6,767 nt of DNA from assembly GCA_964001155.1 (NCBI GenBank), contig CAXFCD010000040.1, positions 1 through 6,767 on the forward strand, given 5' to 3'. The DNA comes from CAXFCD01 sp964001155. Its GTDB lineage: Bacteria > Fidelibacterota > Marinisomatia > Marinisomatales > UBA1611. Position numbers and translations under genes: made by a program. Below, piece after piece: positions 1 to 6,767 of this stretch (position 1 is its first letter; every line of letters begins with the position of its first letter). A model generated the notes under the pieces. That model was not told the origin of the DNA and searched no databases. It saw only the letters and a list, made by a program, of their open reading frames with translations.

Positions 1-2
1 TC

Positions 3-698
3 ATCAATGATCAAACGGTGGCTCCAGGGTTTTTTCGGTCAGAAGAAAAAATTGATGCAGATCGATTTTATGCAAGTTGGCTCATGGATGGGGAAACCGG
101 TGAAATCATGATTAACGGCACAGATAAAATAATCAAATATGATAAAGAAGATGAAGAATACTGGCTTCAATCGCCGGAAGATTATTTTAAAAAACCGGAT
201 ACAAGTTCAGAGAATTCAAAATCATTTTCTTTTTCTATTTCATCGGATGAAGAGGATAATACGCCACCTAAGTTCAACAGAACCGGTGGTAAGGAGATTG
301 AAATGTTTCATGGCTTCCGAACAAAAAAATGGATTACAACTATTTCATTTTCCGATAAAAAGATGGTATTTGAAGAATGGTTTGTTAACAAATTACCGCT
401 CATGAATTTGTCAGATTCTTTAGAATCTTTAATTAAAACTAAGTTTAATCCCAACGTTGATTCCGTTGAAGTGACTCCATTTGAATTTTCATCCAATATA
501 TTCATTCGGGAAATGGACACATTAACCACTTTGGAACCTATCCCAGGACATGCAATCAAAATAAACTTTTTGGTTTATGAAGAGAATGACGATTTAAAAA
601 TGGCCACGGGTTTTGAAATTTTAGAACTGTATGCAGAACCGGTGGATACGAGTTATTTCACCATCCCGGAAGAATATGAAAGAGTTGAGAACGAATGA
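3..698 (+). CDS. DUF4412-like hypothetical protein, 5' partial
   Basis: The frame is open from the first bases to a TGA at 696-698, giving 231 residues counted from the codon at base 3. A GTG at 18 has no Shine-Dalgarno sequence before it, so the true start and any signal peptide most likely lie upstream of the window. The pattern resembles DUF4412 proteins, envelope proteins with a LolA/LolB-like beta fold. An early segment reads WLMDGETGEIMING, followed by YDKEDEEYW and a short DYF. Then comes a GFRTKKW strand (about 104-110), an EEWFVNKLPL segment (the usual 'veyWvt..ip' position), and a closing YFTIPEEYERV (about 218-228), like the 'F.iPegY' end of the family. A Ser/Asp/Glu-rich, probably disordered insert sits at about 65-90. 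Function is unknown. The family match is my reading of the pattern, not a search result. The gene is separated from the ABC genes by 87 bases, so membership of the same operon is uncertain. Confidence 0.72.
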   Translation: MNDQTVAPGFFRSEEKIDADRFYASWLMDGETGEIMINGTDKIIKYDKEDEEYWLQSPEDYFKKPDTSSENSKSFSFSISSDEEDNTPPKFNRTGGKEIEMFHGFRTKKWITTISFSDKKMVFEEWFVNKLPLMNLSDSLESLIKTKFNPNVDSVEVTPFEFSSNIFIREMDTLTTLEPIPGHAIKINFLVYEENDDLKMATGFEILELYAEPVDTSYFTIPEEYERVENE

Positions 699-709
699 AC
701 GGTCGTTGA

Positions 710-766
710 CAGTATTTTAATCCCCTTTTTTCTTTTCCCCCAAAATGGAGGAAACAGAAAAGGGGA
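710..766. repeat. Palindromic intergenic element, copy A
   Basis: This C/G-block palindrome begins shortly after the upstream stop. An outer stem pairs 721-729 (TCCCCTTTT) perfectly with 758-766 (AAAAGGGGA). An inner stem pairs 734-742 (TTTCCCCCA) with 746-754 (TGGAGGAAA), with one mismatch (C739/A749) and an AAA loop. It aligns without gaps to 5320-5376, with 45 of 57 positions identical; 728-748 matches 5338-5358 exactly. No T-run follows the right arm, so it does not look like a standard intrinsic terminator, although an RNA hairpin could still stabilise or attenuate the transcript. It resembles the small dispersed palindromes (REP- or MITE-like) found between genes in many bacteria. No coding sequence or transposase is associated with it. 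Confidence 0.75.
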
Positions 767-785
767 ACGAAAAAAGAGACAAAAA

Positions 786-1673
786 ATGAAACTATCTATC
801 CAAAATATTTCCAAAACCTATGACAATGGCGTGGAAGCGCTGAAAAATGTCAATCTTGAAATTGGCAATGGGATGTTCGGACTCCTTGGTCCGAACGGTG
901 CTGGTAAATCCACCCTCATGAGAACCATCGCTGCACTCCAAGATGCAGACAATGGCACCATCACTGTGGGCGATATTGATGTATCGAAAGACAAACAATC
1001 ACTAAGAGAAATCTTAGGATATCTCCCCCAAGAATTCGGTGTTTATCCAAAAGTGTCTTCACATGATTTATTGGATCATATGGCTGTCATGAAAGGAATC
1101 ACCGATTCAAAACAACGAAAAGAAGTGGTTGAATCATTACTTCACCAAACCAACCTTTGGGAAGCAAAAGATCAAAAACTGGGGACTTATTCTGGTGGAA
1201 TGAAACAGCGTTTCGGAATAGCTCAGGCACTCATAGGTGATCCAAAATTGATCATTGTAGATGAACCGACTGCAGGGCTGGATCCCATGGAGCGAAACCG
1301 ATTTCATAACCTTTTGAGTGAAATTGGTGAAAATGTGATTGTGATATTGTCCACTCACATTGTGGATGATGTGAGTGATTTGTGCAATGATATGGCCATC
1401 ATTCTAAATGGTGAAGTGAAAATCATGGGTGAACCGATTCAGCTCATCAAAGGCATGGAAGGAAAGGTCTGGAAAGGGTTGTTAGAAAAATCCGAAATGG
1501 CTGAACTGGAAAAAGAAAATGAAGTGATTTCATCCAGATTGTATTTAGGGAAAGTTCAAGTTCGCCTGTTTAGTGAATCACAATTGGACAATGGCTTTGA
1601 GCCAACCACACCGGAAATAGAAGATTTGTATTTCGCCACAATTCACGGACTCAATATCAACGGAGCAGAATAA
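786..1673 (+). CDS. ABC transporter ATP-binding protein (ABC-2 type exporter ATPase)
   Basis: This cytoplasmic ATPase of 295 residues should power the permease encoded by the next gene. Every nucleotide-binding-domain motif is present and canonical: Walker A GPNGAGKST (35-43), Q-loop Gln82 in LPQEFG, signature YSGGMKQR (135-142), Walker B LIIVDEP (155-161) with catalytic Glu160, D-loop AGLD (163-166) and H-loop His191 in STH. The LLGPNGAGKST and AGLDP style and the roughly 75-residue C-terminal extension after the core (about 220-295) fit ATPases that partner ABC-2 (NosY/COG1277-like) permeases. The start at 786 is preceded only by a weak purine stretch (AGAG at 775-778, 7 bases away). The TAA stop lies one base before the permease ATG, so the two genes should be co-transcribed and translated together. 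The ATPase family is certain; the substrate is unknown. Confidence 0.95.
   Translation: MKLSIQNISKTYDNGVEALKNVNLEIGNGMFGLLGPNGAGKSTLMRTIAALQDADNGTITVGDIDVSKDKQSLREILGYLPQEFGVYPKVSSHDLLDHMAVMKGITDSKQRKEVVESLLHQTNLWEAKDQKLGTYSGGMKQRFGIAQALIGDPKLIIVDEPTAGLDPMERNRFHNLLSEIGENVIVILSTHIVDDVSDLCNDMAIILNGEVKIMGEPIQLIKGMEGKVWKGLLEKSEMAELEKENEVISSRLYLGKVQVRLFSESQLDNGFEPTTPEIEDLYFATIHGLNINGAE
1662..1665 (+). promoter_or_regulatory. Shine-Dalgarno site for the permease/peptidase gene
   Basis: GGAG sits within the last codons of the ATPase gene, 9 bases before the ATG at 1675. It supports that start and tight translational linkage of the two genes. It is the clearest ribosome binding site in the window. 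Confidence 0.7.
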
Positions 1674-1674
1674 T

Positions 1675-4600
1675 ATGTGGAAACATATTCTCGATTTTGA
1701 ACTTCGACTCGGACTCAAAAAAACATCCATCATTGTTTATTTCTTTGTCTTTTTTGGACTGGCCTTCCTTATAGTTAATATTTTAGGTGGTGCTTTTTCT
1801 AATGCTCGAATTATCATTGGGAATGCAAATAATAATCTGAATGCACCGTTAGTGATTGCCATGATGCAGAATATTTTTTGCATCATCGGTGTGTTGGTGG
1901 CTGCAGCCGTTTTTGGTAATGCAGGCTATCGTGATTTTGAATTCAATACACATCCTCTATTTTTTACAAAACCCATTAAACCTACGGATTATTTATTTGG
2001 CAGATTTTCCAGCGCATTTGTCCTAACTACAATGATTCAAATTGGTTTCACCATGGGCATGCTCTTTGGATTCATGATGCCCTATCTAGACCAAGATGCC
2101 ATTGGGCCGTTCAGCCTATGGGCCTATGTCCATCCATTCCTTTTATTGATTATTCCAAACATTTTCATGGTGGGTGCGCTCTTGTTTTCATTGGCAGTCT
2201 TGACGCGAAGAATGTTGCCAACTTACATGGCATCTGTGGTTTTACTTTTTGGATATCTTACATCAGGAAATCTCACCAGTGATATAGAAACGCGTTGGAT
2301 TGCTTCTTTAATCGATCCGTTTGGTATGGAAGGTGTCAGTGATGCAGTACGATATTGGACGCCAGTAGAACAAAATGAGAATTTTTTACCTATGACAAAA
2401 TGGGTCTTGTTAAATCGATTAATTTGGTTCGGTGTGGGAATTTTATTTTTGGGAATTGGTCTATGGAAATTTGATTTCAAACATGCTGAACCGGGGAAAA
2501 AGAAAAAGAAGAAAGAAGTTAAAACTGAAGCAGTGAAAGAGCCCGTCATTGGAGGTGGGTTCATTCATGCAAAACCAGTTTTCAATGCAGCAACATTATT
2601 GCTTCAATTTAAAACACAAATTTGGATAGAAATAAAACGAGCTTTTCGGGATCCATATTTCATCGCTATCGCAGGGACGGCTGCAGGGTTCCTACTCATG
2701 AATCAACAAGCCATTGGGAAAATGTATGGCGTGGATACATTGCCTGTCACAACGAAAGTATTAGCTGTATTAGGAGGTTCATTTGGTTTATTTATGCTCA
2801 TTCTCATTACATTTTATGCAGGGCAAATTGTTTGGCGGGAGCGTGAATTAAAAGCAGACCAAATAATGGATTCTCTTCCAATTCCAAATTGGATTCCAAT
2901 GGTTTCGAAATTGATTTCTCTCATATTGATTCCCGGAATTATGTTGGCGGTATTGATGGTGATTGGGCTTGGCATCCAAACATGGCGTGGATTTTATGAT
3001 TATGAAATTCATCTCTATTTGAAAAAATTATTCCTTTTGGATTGGACGGATTATGCATTACTCTGCGTATTAGCTTTTGCGATTCAAACCATTGTGAATC
3101 ATAAATATTTGGGTCATTTTATTATGATTCTATATTTCTTATTTGGTATGTTTTCCGGTCAATTTGGTTTGGATCATACTTTGTATCATTATGGTTCCGG
3201 TTCCGGCGCGCCATACTCAGACATGAATGGATTTACACCATACATTTCTCGTTTAATTTGGTATAAATCCTATTGGGGTGTATTCGCAGTGTTATTGGCA
3301 TTGATAAGTAATTTATTCTGGAATCGCGGTCTCACTGGTGATTTTAAATCACGGTGGAATCATGCAAAATCAAGATTAACGCCTGCAATGAAAAATGGAC
3401 TGACCGCATTTACAATTCTCTTCATAGGATTTGGTAGTTTCATTTTTTATAACACCAATATTTTGAATGAATATCACCAACGAAAATTTTATGAAAAACG
3501 ATCTGCAGATTATGAAAAGACCTATAAAAAATATAAAGGTATTCCTAAGCCAAAAATCACTGGCGTGAATGGGGAAGTACATTTATTTCCGAAAGAAGCA
3601 CGGCTAGAATTTTCCGGTGTGTATCAAATGAAAAATAAAACAGAAGTAGTTATTGATACCATCCATGCCAATTTCAGGCGTCGGTCGCCTTATTCGACGT
3701 ATGAATGGTCACGGCCTAATGAAGTCGTCCTTACCGATAGCTCTTATGGTTGGCATATGTTTGTGTTTGATCCACCCATCGAGCCTGGAGATGAATTTTC
3801 ATTGGAGTTTGCAGGCGAACGAAAAAGAACCGGATTTTCCAATGGCGGTGTGAGCCGGACAGTTGTTGAAAATGGTACCATGATTTGGAGCGGTGATTTA
3901 TTCCCAACGTTCGGTTACAGTTCAGGCCGAGAATTATCCGATAAACGGACGCGGAAAAAATATGACCTGCCGGAAGAACAGGATAGAATGCGAAAATTTG
4001 ACGATCCGGAAGGGAATCAACATGGCATCCTTGGTGACGATGCAGATTGGGTGGATTTTGAAGTAGTTATGAGCACAGATTCAGATCAAATTGCCATGGC
4101 ACCCGGTTACATTCAAAAAGAATGGGAAGAAAATGGTCGGCGATTCTTCCATTATAAAATGGATCAGAAAATTCACAATCTCTTCGCTTTTGTGTCTGCG
4201 AGATATGAAGTTTTAAAAGAAGATTGGAATAGCATCAGTTTGGAAGTGTACCATCATCCAACCCACGACTACAATGTGGATAAATTGATGGAAGGGATGA
4301 AAAAATCCATTGAATATTATAATGAATTGTTTGGGCCATATCCTTATAGGCAATGCCGGATTTTAGAATTCCCTTACGGCAGTTATGCAGCTTCATTTCC
4401 AAATACGATTCCATTTTCAGAGAATATTGGATTTGTTATGGATGTAGATCCGGAAGATCCGGAAGATTTGGATATGCCTTTTTGGGTGACAGCTCATGAA
4501 ATGGGACATCAATGGTGGCCTCATCAAGTCAGTGGTGGCAATGTGCAAGGTGCCGGATTTTTATCTGAAGGGTTGGCGGAATATTCTGCGGTATCATTAT

Positions 4601-5316
4601 TGGAAAAAGAAAAAGGTGAGAAACAGCTTCGGAAATTTTTGAAATATGAATTAGATCGATATTTGATGGGACGGTATTCTGAAAGCAAATATGAACCAAC
4701 CATTGTGCAGACAGAAAATCATCCATACATCCATTACAACAAGGCAGGGCTCATGTTGTACACACTTTCTGATTTTATCGGCAAAGATGTATTTAATTCT
4801 GCATTGGGACGATTCATTGAAAAGTTTCGATATCAATCAAATCCATATCCGCATATTGGTCAATTTGTAGAAACTATACGTGAAGATACGCCAGATGATT
4901 TACAATATTTAATCACGGATACATTTGAGAAAATCACCTTGTATGAAAACAAAGGGAAGAGCTCTTCTTATGTGGAAAATGATGATGGCACTTTCACCGT
5001 CACCATGGAAGTAGAAGCGAAAAAAGTGTACTCAGACAGTCTGGGGAATCAATCAAATACGCCTTTGAATGATTGGTTAGAAATTGGTGTTTTGGGTGAA
5101 ACATTGGTGAATGGTGACATGGAAGAAATTCCAATTTATTTAGAAAAAGTATTTATCACCGATTCTATTTCCACTTTTACAGTGAATGTGGATCAAAAAC
5201 CGGTGAAAGCGGGGATTGATCCCATGCACAAATTTGTGGATCGAGATTCGGATGATAATTTGACGCGTGTTTTATTTCAAACTCAATCAAAACAAAACGA
5301 AACGGATGGTGAATGA
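1675..5316 (+). CDS. ABC-2 permease fused to M1-family aminopeptidase domain
   Basis: This 1213-residue protein is a fused transporter-peptidase. By eye it has about 13 membrane segments: near 18-38, 58-81, 112-135, 154-176, 181-197 and 244-265 (first ABC-2 half), then 328-345, 361-384, 410-434, 458-474, 478-496 and 532-549 (second half), and an extra one at 574-592. Basic stretches at 275-280 (six Lys) and 558-567 fit cytoplasmic loops, so the last segment should carry the C-terminal part (about 600-1213) into the periplasm. That part is M1-like: zinc ligands His941 and His945 with catalytic Glu942 in HEMGH, third ligand Glu965 in LSEGLAEY, and probable catalytic Tyr1021 in HYNKAG. The usual GxMEN exopeptidase motif is replaced by SFPNTIPFSE upstream of HEMGH, which I recall as normal for this fused family. 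GGAG at 1662-1665 lies 9 bases before the ATG. The ATPase gene directly upstream is its evident partner. Physiological substrate and direction of transport are unknown. Confidence 0.93.
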   Translation: MWKHILDFELRLGLKKTSIIVYFFVFFGLAFLIVNILGGAFSNARIIIGNANNNLNAPLVIAMMQNIFCIIGVLVAAAVFGNAGYRDFEFNTHPLFFTKPIKPTDYLFGRFSSAFVLTTMIQIGFTMGMLFGFMMPYLDQDAIGPFSLWAYVHPFLLLIIPNIFMVGALLFSLAVLTRRMLPTYMASVVLLFGYLTSGNLTSDIETRWIASLIDPFGMEGVSDAVRYWTPVEQNENFLPMTKWVLLNRLIWFGVGILFLGIGLWKFDFKHAEPGKKKKKKEVKTEAVKEPVIGGGFIHAKPVFNAATLLLQFKTQIWIEIKRAFRDPYFIAIAGTAAGFLLMNQQAIGKMYGVDTLPVTTKVLAVLGGSFGLFMLILITFYAGQIVWRERELKADQIMDSLPIPNWIPMVSKLISLILIPGIMLAVLMVIGLGIQTWRGFYDYEIHLYLKKLFLLDWTDYALLCVLAFAIQTIVNHKYLGHFIMILYFLFGMFSGQFGLDHTLYHYGSGSGAPYSDMNGFTPYISRLIWYKSYWGVFAVLLALISNLFWNRGLTGDFKSRWNHAKSRLTPAMKNGLTAFTILFIGFGSFIFYNTNILNEYHQRKFYEKRSADYEKTYKKYKGIPKPKITGVNGEVHLFPKEARLEFSGVYQMKNKTEVVIDTIHANFRRRSPYSTYEWSRPNEVVLTDSSYGWHMFVFDPPIEPGDEFSLEFAGERKRTGFSNGGVSRTVVENGTMIWSGDLFPTFGYSSGRELSDKRTRKKYDLPEEQDRMRKFDDPEGNQHGILGDDADWVDFEVVMSTDSDQIAMAPGYIQKEWEENGRRFFHYKMDQKIHNLFAFVSARYEVLKEDWNSISLEVYHHPTHDYNVDKLMEGMKKSIEYYNELFGPYPYRQCRILEFPYGSYAASFPNTIPFSENIGFVMDVDPEDPEDLDMPFWVTAHEMGHQWWPHQVSGGNVQGAGFLSEGLAEYSAVSLLEKEKGEKQLRKFLKYELDRYLMGRYSESKYEPTIVQTENHPYIHYNKAGLMLYTLSDFIGKDVFNSALGRFIEKFRYQSNPYPHIGQFVETIREDTPDDLQYLITDTFEKITLYENKGKSSSYVENDDGTFTVTMEVEAKKVYSDSLGNQSNTPLNDWLEIGVLGETLVNGDMEEIPIYLEKVFITDSISTFTVNVDQKPVKAGIDPMHKFVDRDSDDNLTRVLFQTQSKQNETDGE
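5313..5316 (+). promoter_or_regulatory. ATGA stop/start overlap, possible coupled start of the M61 gene
   Basis: The permease gene ends in TGA at 5314-5316, and an ATG at 5313-5315 overlaps it in the frame of the M61 lipoprotein gene. The frame runs from there through the palindromic element without a stop. ATGA overlaps are typical of translationally coupled genes, and purine-rich sequence (GGATGGTGA, 5304-5312) lies just before it. Starting here would give a 43-residue n-region plus signal before the lipobox Cys, longer than normal for a lipoprotein. It may therefore be the ancestral start, later separated from the signal peptide by the element. This is inference. Confidence 0.35.
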
Positions 5317-5319
5317 TTT

Positions 5320-5376
5320 CAATATTTTGTAACCCCCTTTTCTTTTCCCCCAAAATGGGGGAAAGAGATTGGGGGA
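5320..5376. repeat. Palindromic element, copy B, overlapping the M61 gene start
   Basis: This is the second copy of the element seen at 710-766, in the same orientation. The inner stem is perfect here: 5344-5352 (TTTCCCCCA) pairs with 5356-5364 (TGGGGGAAA) around an AAA loop. The outer stem is shorter, pairing CCCCC at 5333-5337 with GGGGG at 5371-5375. So each copy keeps one stem fully paired (inner in B, outer in A). The element begins just after the permease stop at 5314-5316, and its right half lies inside the reading frame of the M61 peptidase gene. The likely ATG of that gene (5355-5357) is in the hairpin loop and right stem. No T-run follows, so terminator function is not supported. 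Confidence 0.75.
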
Positions 5377-6767
5377 TTAAAGGACCTTACTTAAAACTTA
5401 AGGTAATTTTTACAACACTTTTAATTTTACTTTTATCCGCATGTTCTCCAACTATACCGCAATTGGAATACGAACCAAAAGGAGACTACAACTTAGACAA
5501 ATATGTTTATTCTGTAGATCTAAATGATGTTGTTGATGACCAAGTTTATATTCATCTTCATTGTCCGGGACTGAATCAGGAAACTGTCATATTTCATTTC
5601 CCAAAAACCATTCCCGGGACGTATAAAGAATTGGATTATGGCGAAATGATTGAAACCATTGAACCGCAAGATTCAAACGGAAATCTGCTTCCAGTGGAAA
5701 AGGTTGGGAAAAACATTTTCAAAATTTCCAATGCGAAAGATTTAACCTCCATTCATTATTGGATTCATGATACTTGGGATCATCCAAAAGCCAAAACAAG
5801 GATTTGGCCCATGGGCGGTACCAATATTGAAAAAGATGAAAACTTTGTCATTAATGCGTCTGGATGGTTCGGATTTTTTGACAGATTGGAACAGGTTCCG
5901 GTGCAGGTTACATTGGAGCAACCGGAAGGAATGGGTTCATTTTCTGCATTAACTATTGTGGATCAATTTGATGATCATATCACGTTTCAAGCTAGAGATT
6001 ATCACCATTTGATTGATTGTCCTATCATGGTGTCTGAGCCAGATACGAACTCATTTATGGTGGCGAATACGAGGGTATTCATTGAAACCTATTACAATGG
6101 TGAAAATGGTGGATTTTCAGATTTAATTAAAAAAGAAATTCAACCTTCCATGGAAGCGGTAGCTACTTTTACTGACTCTCTCCCTGTTGATGAATATCAT
6201 TTTATCATGTATATCCGGGATGGAAAAGCGTTTATGGATACGTTACAATCAAAAGAGATTGGGATTTTCACCAAAGCTAAAACAGCTTTAAAAAATATTT
6301 CGCTTTTTGGCATGGGCGCATTGGAGCATGGAAACTCATCTTTTTATGCACTGACTGATTTTGGGGACACATCTTATACATCCATGATAAAGCGCGTAGC
6401 ACTCCATGAATTCATGCACATTTTTACGCCACTCAATCTTCACAGTGAATACATTGGTGAATTTGATTATGTGAATCCTAAAATGTCTAAACACCTTTGG
6501 TTATACGAGGGGATTACGGAATATTTTGCAAATTTAATTATGGTGCAATCGGGACTCATTACACCGATCGATTTTTTTTCAAATAAAATGAGAACAAAAA
6601 TTAGTCGTGCATCAAAATTTCCTGAAAGAAAATTCTCATTTGCAGAAATGAGTGTACGAATTTTCGAGAAAAAATATGGTAAACATTATGGACAAGTGTA
6701 CCAACGTGGCGCTATCATGGGATTATTACTAGATATTGAAATTATTCGTTTAACGAATGGTGAAAAA
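5355..6767 (+). CDS. M61-family metallopeptidase lipoprotein, 3' partial
   Basis: The frame is open to the window end, giving 471 codons without a stop, so the gene continues beyond it. From ATG 5355 the product starts with a basic n-region, a hydrophobic stretch (VIFTTLLILLL) and a lipobox LSAC with Cys30. It should therefore be a lipid-anchored envelope protein. An N-terminal beta domain typical of M61 follows (about 45-200, beginning YVYSVDLNDV). The catalytic domain has zinc ligands His351 and His355 with Glu352 in HEFMH, and Glu385 in LWLYEGITEYFA, 30 residues after His355, as in M61 glycyl aminopeptidases. The classical WNVKR segment after HExxH is replaced by FTPLNLHSE, which I recall from Bacteroidota homologues. 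The usual C-terminal PDZ domain would lie outside the window. The start is uncertain: the ATG at 5355 lies inside the palindromic element without a Shine-Dalgarno sequence, and an in-frame ATG at 5313 overlaps the permease stop. Downstream of 5355 and before the hydrophobic core there is no ATG, GTG or TTG. Confidence 0.88.
   Translation, partial: MGERDWGIKGPYLKLKVIFTTLLILLLSACSPTIPQLEYEPKGDYNLDKYVYSVDLNDVVDDQVYIHLHCPGLNQETVIFHFPKTIPGTYKELDYGEMIETIEPQDSNGNLLPVEKVGKNIFKISNAKDLTSIHYWIHDTWDHPKAKTRIWPMGGTNIEKDENFVINASGWFGFFDRLEQVPVQVTLEQPEGMGSFSALTIVDQFDDHITFQARDYHHLIDCPIMVSEPDTNSFMVANTRVFIETYYNGENGGFSDLIKKEIQPSMEAVATFTDSLPVDEYHFIMYIRDGKAFMDTLQSKEIGIFTKAKTALKNISLFGMGALEHGNSSFYALTDFGDTSYTSMIKRVALHEFMHIFTPLNLHSEYIGEFDYVNPKMSKHLWLYEGITEYFANLIMVQSGLITPIDFFSNKMRTKISRASKFPERKFSFAEMSVRIFEKKYGKHYGQVYQRGAIMGLLLDIEIIRLTNGEK

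Noticed and set aside
18..20. GTG as start of the first gene
   Set aside because: The frame is open to the window edge, no Shine-Dalgarno sequence precedes it, and the family would be expected to have a signal peptide further upstream.
706..711. TTGACA, a perfect sigma-70 -35 hexamer upstream of the ATPase gene
   Set aside because: At the right spacing (about 729-734) there is only a T/C-rich stretch of the palindrome, not a -10 box. An AT-rich TATTTT lies only one base downstream of the hexamer, far too close.
721..785. Intrinsic terminator after the first gene
   Set aside because: The hairpin is followed by an A-rich sequence, not a T-run, and on the minus strand no T-run follows it either.
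2497..2514. A-rich run coding for six lysines as a possible slippage or frameshift site
   Set aside because: The frame continues correctly on both sides with clear permease sequence, and the run is broken by G bases, so slippage is not needed or supported.
2223..2564. Minus-strand 113-residue ORF and the other antisense ORFs
   Set aside because: They lie opposite a strongly supported gene, have no recognisable domain and have low-complexity composition (for example a Phe run opposite the Lys linker).
4447..4464. Tandem 9-base repeat GATCCGGAA encoding DPEDPE
   Set aside because: It is only two units, in an acidic loop just before HEMGH where I recall similar DPxDPED residues in relatives. 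It is not a meaningful repeat array.

Overview
The window is a stretch of ordinary bacterial coding DNA that is fairly AT-rich. All four genes lie on the + strand and use the standard code. Three things point to a Gram-negative bacterium of the FCB supergroup (Bacteroidota/Ignavibacteria/Marinimicrobia-like): a DUF4412-type protein, an ABC-2 permease fused to an M1 peptidase, and a lipoprotein M61 peptidase with a TPLNLHSE-type active-site loop. This placement is an inference from gene families; no rRNA or other marker gene is present.

Layout. (1) Bases 3-698 hold the 3' part of a gene for a DUF4412-like protein that begins before the window. (2) Bases 699-785 are an intergenic gap containing copy A of a C/G-rich palindromic element. 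(3) Bases 786-1673 encode an ABC transporter ATPase with all its motifs intact. (4) Bases 1675-5316 encode a 1213-residue fusion of a double ABC-2 permease to a periplasmic M1-type metallopeptidase domain; one base separates it from the ATPase stop. (5) Bases 5320-5376 hold copy B of the palindromic element. (6) From 5355 (or 5313) to the window end runs a lipoprotein peptidase of family M61. It is cut off by the window edge, so it has no stop codon here.

How the genes fit together. The ATPase and the permease/peptidase almost certainly form one complex: the ATPase powers a transporter whose own polypeptide carries a peptidase on the outer face of the inner membrane. The M61 lipoprotein follows closely on the same strand. 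Its reading frame even contains an ATG overlapping the stop of the permease gene, so it may have been translationally coupled to it. The result is a transporter with two different gluzincin peptidases in or facing the periplasm. The substrate cannot be read from the sequence.

The most unusual structural signal is the pair of related palindromic elements, 45 of 57 positions identical without gaps. They bracket the ATPase-permease unit. In copy B the element overlaps the apparent 5' end of the M61 gene and supplies its likely start codon from the hairpin loop. I see no CRISPR array, tRNA, rRNA, transposase or phage gene, and no wholly new system. The transporter-peptidase fusion belongs to a known but poorly characterised family.
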